From assembly GCA_002786025.1 (NCBI GenBank), contig NHNW01000017.1, positions 1 to 64,000 of the forward strand: DNA of 64,000 nt, given 5' to 3'. A model generated the notes under the pieces. The model saw nothing but the letters and a program-made list of their open reading frames with translations, had not been told where the DNA came from and did not search any database. Of this stretch, positions 1 through 9,460 are shown piece by piece. A program made the position numbers and the translations under genes. Source of the stretch: Zasmidium citrigriseum (lineage: Eukaryota > Ascomycota > Dothideomycetes > Mycosphaerellales > Mycosphaerellaceae). Numbering within the stretch: the stretch's first letter is position 1; every line of letters starts with the position of its first letter.

Positions 1-461
1 GCCTACTTCTCGCGGATAGATAGTAATTAAGGATTTAGATTTCTCCCTCTTCCGAGATCTACTATAGTTAGATTACTAGTTCGATCTAATAGAAGACCGT
101 ATAGGATAGGGAAAAGGCGAATCTATAACGACTTTATACCTTACGACGATCGATAACGAGCGGTAGTAGAAGGTAGTTATAGCTTAGATAGTTCGAGAGG
201 ACTAGTACCTCGAATTCGTTATCGTATAGCGAGGGATCGTAGGTTAACGGTATTAGTATATAGTATAAACTAAAGGGTAAAAGTCTTAGTGTTCCGTAGG
301 CCGACCGCTTTATATAGTTACTTACGTATAGCTTCTTGTCTTACTTATCTACTTCCCTACTCTCGCGGCCTATTCTTACCGTCTATTAGAGAGCTCTAAT
401 ACTCCTTCTAGGCCTAATATTATCCGTTACGTTAGCGTAGATATCTAAATATATATCGTAG

Positions 462-529
462 ATAGCGTTAACGGCGCGCTAGGTGTACGTATAGTAGCGC
501 GTTAAAGCTTAACGCGCCGTTAACGCTAT
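462..529. repeat. 17-bp perfect inverted repeat in RIP block
   Basis: The arms at 462-478 and 513-529 (ATAGCGTTAACGGCGCG and its exact reverse complement) are separated by 34 bp. They could be a sub-terminal repeat of the dead transposon. No matching terminal copy was found at the other end of the block. Confidence 0.6.
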
Positions 530-1319
530 AGGAGTAGGGGCTTAGCGATAACGCGTGCCCTCTATTAATAACGCTTATATAGTATTATACTAGTATATAT
601 AATATACTATCGCTCTCGACTTTAGATTAAAACCCTCCGTATATAGGCTACCTCTATACGATATACTAGGCGTACGGGAAGTATTTCTATCGCCTAGAGG
701 GCGTATAGAGACACCTATAAACCTACGGCGCTACTAACGACCTAGAACGTATAATCTATGTCGACGACCTAGTAGATAGTCTAATACTTAACGTAGATAT
801 ACTAGCCTAGGCCCGGCCGTAAGTTAGAGAAGAGGATTACGGATAGGAAGGGTTGGAAGTTCTAGAATAGATACCGTTTAACGCTAAAGAAGACGATAAA
901 CAAGAAGAGTTAGAACTTCTAGATTAGGTGCCGTATAACGCGGAAGAGGATAACGATAAGATACTACTACTATAAGGGCTATTTAATACCTATACTAGGG
1001 TTAACGACAACTTATAGGGTAGAGAGGTAGAAAGTAGAGTCTCTAGTACTACGAGACTCTATAACGTCTAAGATAGTATAGATACGGGCGATACGACCGA
1101 CGATAATAGCGAATCTATCTACTCTAGTAGCTCGATTCGCATAGGCTATAGATAGCTCTCTATAGCAAGTAATCCGGATAACTATAATATTATAATATTT
1201 AAAGAGAGTACTAGAAAGAAGGTAGGAACGTAGCTTTACCCGTACGTTAGATATTATTATAGTAACGGCGACGACTAATACTCCGATATAGAAATACCGT
1301 ATATACTAGACGATTATTA

Positions 1320-4109
1320 GACGAAATAGGTATATTTGACTCCCTATTCGACTCTTCTTTCGTAAGATAGCTACTAGAAGAGAAGGTATTAGCTAAAGTA
1401 ATTACTCGCCTCCTTATAAATCTAGTACTTAAGCCTCTTTACGAACTACTAAGCTAGCGGAATCCAATCGAGCTTAAGGACAAGATAGAGTAGATAGGTA
1501 GCTCTTTATTAGGGCGATTAGGCTAGTAGTAGAGAGGTAAGATATTAGTAGCTATAGGACGTAGTACTAATAGAGCGATAAGGTATCTATTTAGGTTTCG
1601 TTCGCCGCTAGACGGAGTTCGTTTCCTTATAGGCTATAACGGATTTAAAGATAACCTAATATACGCCCTATACCGGATAATAATAAAACAAGAACCTAGG
1701 AGCTAGATCTACGGTAAGATAGCGTCTATAGACTAGTAGTAGCGGATATAAGATTCGCTCGGTATAGATAGCGTAACGATCGTACTAATTATTATTATAA
1801 GTAACAAGACGTAGGTAACGAATTACTAGGGAAACCTTACTTCGTATCTAGTATATATAACGATTAGTAACCTTCTAGAAGACGTACGGTGCTTAAACAA
1901 CCGCCTAGCTAGTATACTCTTAGCCTAGCTACTAGTTATTAAGGATAGAGACCTCGTTACCTAACTCTAGGTACTATACGACTATATAAACTAATTGTTC
2001 GACCCTATCCGCCGACTTAGATACGGAGACGGAGTAGACATTAAGTATACGGACGGCTATATATAGCGATACTTCCCTATTATAGTAGCGATATCGATTA
2101 ATTACGAGGAGTAGGTTAAGATAGTATACGTTAACTCTCGAAACTACTATCCGCTATATCTTATCTACTCTAACTAGCGCGAGAACCTCGAAATTGTAGC
2201 TAAATAGTATACGTATAATAATACTAAGCGCTAGTAGAGGAAGTAATAGTACCGCTAGTCTAGGGCTAGTAAAGGCGACTAAAGCAAGAAGAGGAAAAGT
2301 AAGGCCTTATACGAGTCGGACGATAAGGACGATCTAGTATAGGACGTCTACGATATAGAAAACTTCGCGTAGGGATACCCTAAGGTAAATATCTATAAAA
2401 CGCTTATCGTTAATATCCTATACTAGCTACTAAAGGGAGTACTTTATTACACCTTAACTTGGACGACGAAGCTTTTAACGGAATAGATACGGAAACGTAC
2501 TACTAAAAGAGTTAAGCGCTAGATAGCCTACAACCTAGGCTAGAGTATAAAAAGAGGTAAGGCCGCCGTACCTATAGAGGCGATTACCGATATTATCGAC
2601 TAACGGTTTATATCTATACCGCTATACCCTAATACTAAGGTCTTCCGCTATTTCTCTAAGGTTAAATAGTAGATAGGCAAAGAATAGAAGAGCCTACTAC
2701 GATAGATATTACTAGTGTTTACGCCGCTATTAATAGAGGCTAATTAGATACTAGCCTTAAATTTTATATAGGCTATAGTAGACTTTATCTTATTAGCTAT
2801 ATACCCGAGCTACGACAATAATACCCTACGATATATAGACCTAGCGTTATTCTAAATAAACGAGCTTCGGGACATATTTTTATACTTCTAACTACGATAT
2901 AGCGATAGAGAAGAGGAAGGGGAAGGATACTTTAATTTCCCTAAGTAGTATACTATAATATACTATCTAGAGATAATCCGACGATTCGGCGGTACTACTA
3001 GGTAAGAGACTAGATTATTCGAGTATAACTACGTTAAATGTATTAAGAATACCTTTAAGCTTACTAATAAGAAGAATAGTTAGGAGGACTAGATTATAGA
3101 CGCCGAGAAGCGTAGGATAAACCTTTAGACCCGCTTCGACGATACTCTACTCTTTTAAAGGCTAACTCGGACTAAAGAGCTAGAACGTTTGTTAATACCT
3201 AATAGACCGACTTAAGCGGTAGATATCCCTAGTATATTCGGATAGCCGAGGAAGACGTTAAACGTAGGCCTCCCTATTAATAACGACTACTAGAGAATAG
3301 TCGCGGAGGTAGAATCGATACTCGGTAAGACTAAAGGCTAATATTTCCGTAGAGTAATAGCTACGTTTATGCGCGAGAATCGGCTACCTCCTCTAGTAAT
3401 AGTATTAGCTAAAGGTAAGTATAGACAGCCTAATCTAGATAAGATCGTAGAAGACGACGAATAGGTACTACTACTCCGTTTAAAGTTCTATTTATCCGCG
3501 AGGTATTGGAAAAGGACGGGCAAATCTCGATCTAATCTAGACGTAGTAGAGTAAGACTTCGTCTAATATATACGTTTATAGTAGAGAGTTTAAGGCTACG
3601 AGAGACACGACTAGATATAGATATAAGAGTATACTACTAGTACGGACGACACGGCTAAAGATATACCGTTTAAGGGTATACTACCCGCCTAAGCAAAACT
3701 AATCGTTATAGTAGAGGACTAAGCGTTAAGCGTTAATAGCGAAGGTATAGGCACTAAGAAGGATAAGGACGATACCTAGTTTACTAGTCGCGCTCCTATA
3801 CTAGAATATACTAGGGTATTCGTTAAACTATACTAGCCGAAGGAGAAGGATAGCTCGGTAGATAAGACATATAGTATAATAGTAATTAAGCGTATACTAT
3901 TAGTACTAGTACATAGCCTCTTATAAGGTAGACAGATATATAAACTCTCGTATATTACTTATACTATCTACGTAGTACTAGTCGATAAAGCCGAGCTAGA
4001 TAGAGACAAGTTTATTAATAACACGGCCGACTTCGAGACTTATAATATATTGTAGAACGTAGAGTAGAAGGCGGAGGTCGCTCGGGTAGTAGTAGACGTA
4101 CGCTCGTAA
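1320..4109 (+). pseudogene. Plavaka/KDZ-type DNA transposase, killed by RIP
   Basis: Codons starting at positions divisible by three form one continuous frame of about 930 codons with no frameshift. It is broken only by TAG and TAA codons of the kind RIP makes from CAG, CAA and TGG. Conserved blocks of the fungal Plavaka transposase family are readable in the right order. Around 1596-1680 is the segment matching the family's 'RDP..-I.-L-G...-F' block. Around 1761-1860 is 'SNKTQ...N.Q-G', matching its SDKTQ block. Near 2090 is 'YEEQ', matching its ADYPEQ block. Near 2640-2690 is the G-K-E-x-K-S block, and at 2931-3060 are NFPK, then IIRRFGG, then TNKKNS. The C-terminal part continues to a stop at 4107. 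Catalytic integrity cannot be judged because many codons are altered. The true N-terminus is unclear: a different frame looks coding just before 1320, so an intron may lie there. Confidence 0.75.
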
Positions 4110-4329
4110 CGCTAATCTAGATCGTAACTATATATCGCTCTATAGAAGCGCTTCGATATTAGTTTCGAGCAGCGTATACGTATTAGGCGGCGTAAACATA
4201 TACGTATACCGCGGCGTAATTGTATCGAGCGGCGTAAGGACTACGAGTAGGCTAAGCTACTTAGCGCGTTAACGCCGCGCCTTATATATATCTTCGCGCT
4301 TCTCGAACTACCTTAGCCCGCTTAGCCTA

Positions 4330-4890
4330 CTCGGTATCCTTAACTACGCTCGCCTTTTAGGTTTTCTAGACGTAGATCTATATACTTTATCTCTATACTA
4401 ATAAGTACTGCCTTTAATAGACTACTATTACTAATACTTATAAGATCTCGAGCCTACTCTTCTCTAAGCTTCGTAAGAGGGATAATCTATAGCGTTATAC
4501 GCCTAGTTAATACTATAAACCTCTAGAATACGAGACTTTTACCGAGTCCTATACGCCTAATAAAGAATATATCCTATCTATAGTATATTAGACTAACTAG
4601 TATATCTACCTACTCTAGCTTAGGCTAGAAACCTTTCCCTAGATATAACTTCTCTAATACCTAAGTTAGGCCTATAGTAACGATAGCGCGGATATATTTA
4701 GACTACTACTCGTCTTCTAATACGATAGACTCGTATACTAATACTTAAAGGTCCTCTAATATATAACTAACGATAGTAGTTATTTAATAACTAACCTAAC
4801 GCTTAAATTCTATATCTCTGCGAGGTACCTACTATTTAATATATCTATTAGGTATAGGCCGACTCGTATCCGATAAAGAGGCGGGCCTAA
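4330..4890 (-). pseudogene. RecQ-like helicase remnant, RIP-mutated and truncated
   Basis: On the minus strand a frame interrupted by RIP-type stops reads a Walker A region (G-L-G-K-S-L-V-F-Q, about 4520-4550). It is followed by a stretch resembling helicase motif Ia (I-I-P-L-T-K-L plus E-E-Q, about 4445-4490) and 'AVLISIE' (about 4390-4415). This order is that of DEAD/RecQ helicases, where a 'GKS' loop is followed by 'PL..L..DQ'. The sequence stops resembling a helicase near 4330, before the DEAD-box and the second RecA lobe, so the copy is truncated at its C-terminal end. The upstream part, to about 4890, also reads as protein but is not diagnostic. It could belong to the same element as the transposase or be a separate nested element. 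Confidence 0.55.
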
Positions 4891-5640
4891 ACTTATCGAG
4901 CCTTAGGCGAACGCTCTTCTTCTAAAACCTACTACCTTACCTATACTAACTCTTTACTACTCTACTCTTAGTTATACTTAGTTATATACTAGGCGAATTA
5001 TTCCTATTAAGACTAGCCTAGCCTTCGATATAGATAGATCTAGTTACTCGCTTTTCGATACTAGTAGTATTAGCTAGATTTAGATATAGTATAAATATAT
5101 TAGGAGTAAGAGATTGTAGAGGAGTCTAACTAGAGCTACCTAGACTATCCTCTAACGTTATAGTATTAGTAACTCGCTATTAGACGTCTACCTACCCTAG
5201 TATTAGGACTACCTCTTCGACTTAATAAGTTCTAATATATATCTAATACGATAAAAATATATATAGAAGCTTATAGAGCTAACTCGTACAATTATACTTA
5301 TATATTAGAGTAGTATTAGAGGTAAAGTTTTAAGTATATTATCGCTATTAGAGGGAAATTAGCTAGACTAGTTACATAATAGGCGCGCGGCCCTACGACG
5401 CTAGCGATAATATATAGTATATAAATAGTAACGTATCTATAAAAATTAGATAGAAATACTTACCTTTATATACTATATAAACGATATAGTTAAATTTTCG
5501 ATAATAATCGAGACAACTAAGATATCGCGTCTTAAATAGACCGCGTTAAGGGTATTATAATAACCTAATACTAAAAAAGTTACTAAATAGGATTAGACTC
5601 TCTATAGAGGTATTTAAGTAGTAGGCCGTATAGTAGGTTT

Positions 5641-5923
5641 AATAGACGTGCATAGAGGGAAGTGTCCGATTAGTAGACTTGGATAAGCTATATCGGAGTC
5701 GTGTCGGAGCGAAATCCTTTACGTAAACACGGCCCGCAAACACCTCGATGGAGGGTCTGACTCACGTGAGATAGGCCTGCCCCTCATCCCGATGCAACCT
5801 CACCTCGAGGTCTCGACTCTGTTTTGCAACATCAATTTACGCCACCATCCTGGACGCCTATTGAACTTCATACAGATATCGTAGAAGGACGGAATTTGAT
5901 GGTATCTTGCTTCAGTCGATGAA
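5641..5923. other. Transition from RIP block to gene DNA; PhyH upstream region
   Basis: CA and TG dinucleotides return across about 5640-5730. The remaining 190 bp is the only upstream sequence left for the dioxygenase gene. No clear TATA box is visible. Confidence 0.5.
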
Positions 5924-6901
5924 ATGACACGTACCAGCAATGGAACGGCCAACGGCAACGGACTCTACAATCAAGAAGTCCACCAAATACATATTTCGGA
6001 CTCAGCCCGAGAGGCAGGGACTGCAAGCCCAGAAATCATCGCTGAAGCGGTAACATATCTCCATCGAGATGGAATTGTCGTCCTGGAGAACGTGATTGAC
6101 CCCTCTCACGTAGACGCTCTTCAGGCCAAGCTAGGACCAGAGGCAGAGGAGATCGCACGGAATCCAAAACATCACTTCAATTGGAACAAAGGAAACATGG
6201 ACCAGGCCCCGCCTTTGATACCGGACCTTATGTATCAAGACGTCTGGGCAAACCCGATTGTGGTATCTGTTCTTTCGTCAATCCTAGGACCATCGCCCGT
6301 TTCCCATTATGCGAATGGCAACACTGCTCTCAAATCGACCGCGAGGCAACCAGTACACAGCGACATAGACAAGCCGCACCCGCTATATCCTTTCGCATAC
6401 GCTGTCAATATCCCGCTCTGCGACGTCTCGATTGAGAACGGTTCGACGGAGATCTGGGTCGGCAGCCATAGAGATAGCAACATCGACCAGCATAACGAGT
6501 ATGCCGATGGCGAGTACGATTTGACGATTAGGCCTGAGCTCTTAGAGGAGAGAAGACAACATTCGCCTCCTATCCAGCCTTCAACGAGGAAAGGCAGCAT
6601 CATTCTTCGAGATATTCGCTTGTGGCATGCTGGCATGCCGAATACAACTACAACGCCGAGAATTATGCTGGCTTTTGTTATTCAGCCCAAGTGGTTCCAA
6701 GCTCCATCGAAGGTTCTCCTGCCCTTGACAGCGAAGAAGCTGGTCCAACAGTGGCAAGCAGAGACTGGGCTGGAGTACGCTGCCAAATGGGTCGATGGCG
6801 AAGTCGACCACAAGCTCGTGAGCTCTGATGAAGTCGACTTCAGTACCAGAAATACGAAGCTGCTGGAGCTGAGCGACATGATGCGACCAGAAGTACATTA
6901 G
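5924..6901 (+). CDS. Phytanoyl-CoA dioxygenase (PhyH) family oxygenase
   Basis: Single-exon protein of 325 residues. The PhyH fold is indicated by the facial-triad pattern His145-x-Asp147 (Q-P-V-H-S-D) with distal His235 (L-W-H-A-G) and Arg246, which would bind 2-oxoglutarate. These are Fe(II)/2-oxoglutarate-dependent enzymes. Fungal members often act in secondary metabolism, but the substrate here cannot be deduced. There is no signal peptide. It converges on the MFS gene, with only 63 bp between the two stop codons. It starts about 190 bp from the edge of a RIP-mutated repeat, so its promoter may be exposed to silencing or RIP leakage. The alternative of a primary-metabolism phytanoyl-CoA hydroxylase is less likely, because no peroxisomal targeting tripeptide is present at the C-terminus. 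Confidence 0.88.
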   Translation: MTRTSNGTANGNGLYNQEVHQIHISDSAREAGTASPEIIAEAVTYLHRDGIVVLENVIDPSHVDALQAKLGPEAEEIARNPKHHFNWNKGNMDQAPPLIPDLMYQDVWANPIVVSVLSSILGPSPVSHYANGNTALKSTARQPVHSDIDKPHPLYPFAYAVNIPLCDVSIENGSTEIWVGSHRDSNIDQHNEYADGEYDLTIRPELLEERRQHSPPIQPSTRKGSIILRDIRLWHAGMPNTTTTPRIMLAFVIQPKWFQAPSKVLLPLTAKKLVQQWQAETGLEYAAKWVDGEVDHKLVSSDEVDFSTRNTKLLELSDMMRPEVH

Positions 6902-6964
6902 GCTCATGCCCTCAAAAGGATAGCTACGTCTATGTCTACTCATCTACGTCTGTTGAGAGTTCAA

Positions 6965-8798
6965 TCAGGCAGCAGCCACTGCGGCTTTCCCCTGTCCCAG
7001 TCGTCTCCGATCAAACACAATCGAGAATACAAGTACCATGAACGTGGCTCCACCAAGAGCAATGCCCACGGCATAGGCATCCTTGAGACCCGCCATGTAG
7101 CTGTCAATGGCGTACTCCAAATCATCTCCGGACAGAAGCTTGCGGAGCTCAGTCGCACCAGCGGCAACAAGCGATGCCACATCTATAGTAGGAACTTTCT
7201 TCAAATCCAGGATGAGCTTGTTTGTGAAGAGTGACTGGCCGACCGACAGCCAGATGGCACCTCCGAGGAGCTGGGAGAATAAAGCCATTGCTGAGGCGGT
7301 GCTCAAATCTGCGGGGTCCACGACGGCCTGGGCGACAATTACAGCGGTCTGTCGGGTTGTTAGTGAAACATTCGTGAGAATTGAAGGGTCGTGTCGAGAC
7401 TTACCTGCATGCACAGCCCGAGGCCAATACCCACAAGCACCTGATATCCAATCCACTCTCCACTACCGCTGCCGACTGCAAGGGTGTAGATGAGGCCGCT
7501 TCCAATGGTGACCAAAGTGCTTCCAAAGAGGCTGACGAGCTGGAACTCCCCAGCCGCCGTGATAACAAATCCAGCCACCATTGCGAATATGGACGCACCA
7601 GCAACAAGGGGAATGCTTCGAATGCCCGATTCCGCCGCATCAACGCCCGAAACGACCTGGAAGTAGATCGGCAGATAGTACAGCAGAATGAAAAAGCAAC
7701 CAGCGATGATGAAGTTGTAGACCATCATGATACTCATCGTCTTGATCTTCAATAGACGTGTGTTGACGGCCGCTCGATCTCCGAGATAGATCTCCACCCC
7801 GATGAACGCAGCGAAAAGGACCGCAGCACCCACGAGGGTGCCGATCACGTCGCTAGAGGACCATGGTTTGGTGACACCGCCCCACTGTAAGGCCAGGAGG
7901 AAGCTGATCACGGCTCCAAGAAGAAGTGTGGTCCCGCCGATGTCCATTTGTAAGATCTTCTCTTTCCATGTGGCGCGGACTGGTTTTGCGTGTTCTGGGT
8001 TGGTGTAGAACAAGAGAATGACTGCGGCTGCGACACCACCGATAGGTAGATTGACTGTCAAAAAAGGTCAGCCTCTCCTTCTTCAAAGGGTGAGGATCTG
8101 GGGCAATAGACGCACTGTAGAAACACCAGCGCCACGATACATGCTGAGTGAAAGCACCTCCAAGCAATGGACCAATGACACTTGCAACAGCAAAGCTTGC
8201 ACCAATGATCCCGAGAAGAGCTGGCGTTTTTGCTGGAGGAGCACTGAGAGCAACGATGATGTATGATCCAGAAGTGATTCCCGCTCCACCAACTCCAGCA
8301 ATGGCCCGGCCAATGATGAGTGCGGTAGAGGAGGGAGCGACGGCACAGATCAGGCTGCCGACTTCGAAGATGAAGACGGCGAATAGAAAGACCACTTTGA
8401 CCGAGAAGTATTTGTATCCTTTGCCCCACATTGACTGGAAGGCTGCTGTGGTCATGAAGAAGCCGCTGCCGTACCTTGATCGTAGTTAGCATTGTAGAGC
8501 GTTAACGGATCTACAAGTCGTCTCACCAAGCAACATCATCCAGACTGTGGAAGTCATCCGTGATCTGCGGTATGGCTGTCGAGATGATACTTGTGTCCAG
8601 TGCAACAAGAAAGATCGATAGTGCTGCTGCACTTAAGATCAAGATGAGCTTCGCGGTGCCGGGATACACAACAGGGTCGGTATCGGTCACTTCATCGGTT
8701 GAGTGCGGTGGTGGAACGGAGTTGGGATGGCTGTCGATCGATTCTTTGATGGATGGGGCCTCCGAGGCATCTAGCTGCCTCTCTTTGGTTTCTTCCAT
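6965..8798 (-). CDS. MFS exporter, DHA2-like (14-TM drug/toxin efflux type)
   Basis: Four exons with introns at 8475-8526, 8055-8115 and 7349-7404 join to 554 residues in frame. The N-terminal 45 residues are polar. TM1 carries the DHA2 signature [12 protein letters not shown]. Later come the motif C-like stretch [11 protein letters not shown] and the G-P-L-L-G-G...S-W-R-W-C-F-Y-I-N-L-P segment typical of 14-TM fungal toxin-efflux proteins. Length fits that family. It is expected in the plasma membrane exporting a small molecule. It converges with the PhyH gene and shares a 662-bp divergent promoter with the Zn2Cys6 regulator at 9461, suggesting joint control. The substrate is unknown. Confidence 0.88.
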
Positions 8799-9460
8799 GC
8801 TTGTCGAACTCGAAGCTGAGTTTTGTTCTGTATGATGAGAAGAACGAGGAGGATTGGCGAGCGTTTATATTTCTATGAAGGAGATGATGATCCAAACTTA
8901 GTCTTGCTGTGGGTCTCTCATCCAACCCTGAGAGTGTTTGTGTTCTACGGTCTCCATAGCGAAAGAGCGGACCAAGCGGCCCTTCGTCCGTGAAGGGTCG
9001 TCCGTCTCGTCCGTTGATCCTGCGGGATTTCCATTCCAGTTATTATGACTCTTCTGGTGGCAGTTTCGACCCGTTCTTGCTTGCCTGTGCTTCAGAGGCA
9101 CCAGGTCTGATCACTTTGGTTCAGAAACGGCTGATGGTGGTGAATCTTGAGCGCGTCGCGACTGCCGCTTGCTCGAAGCCGCTGCTCTGCAAAAGAAGCC
9201 ATGCTCCCAGACCCATGAACGTCTGCTCATCGATTGTTTACCAGAAATTCATTCCTTTCGAGTCTGGGTGGAAAACTCGTTGTGATGGAATATCGGTAAG
9301 TTGAACTGTGTTGAACATCGACAAAGTTCGAACGCGTCGCGGATTCCCAGATTCACTTGCGTGGAGACGCCAAGACCTTAGTCATAGCTGACTACTCGTG
9401 CCTGCTTCATCCGTTGGTCCGCTTTCCTCTTCCTCTTGTTCCACTTCGTCCGCCACAACC
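8799..9460. promoter_or_regulatory. Divergent promoter of MFS exporter and Zn2Cys6 regulator
   Basis: Three direct copies of TCGTCCGT lie at 8984-8991, 8998-9005 and 9007-9014. The first sits in the loop of a palindrome, CCCTTC (8980-8985) and GAAGGG (8992-8997), overlapping its left arm by two bases. Read on the other strand, each copy contains a CGG triplet (ACGGACGA), the half-site most Zn2Cys6 proteins bind. The neighbouring regulator may therefore control both genes and itself; this is inference. Confidence 0.45.

Larger units (their letters stand above)
1..5640. repeat. RIP-mutated transposon block
   Basis: Over about 5.6 kb the dinucleotides CA and TG are almost absent while TA is very common and CG is retained. 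This is the signature of repeat-induced point mutation, in which CpA is converted to TpA (TpG to TpA on the other strand). The pattern ends fairly sharply between about 5640 and 5730, where CA and TG return. Inside lie at least two element-derived reading frames: a transposase remnant (+) and a helicase remnant (-). Bases 1-1319, 4110-4330 and 4890-5640 carry the same mutation pattern, but I could not read a recognisable protein in them. The left edge is outside the window, so the repeat may be longer. Confidence 0.92.

Noticed and set aside
8498..8507. Recurring GCGTTAACG-like words (also near 470, 12185, 12980, 24768)
   Set aside because: These are short palindromic words scattered without spacing or context; probably chance plus sequence bias.
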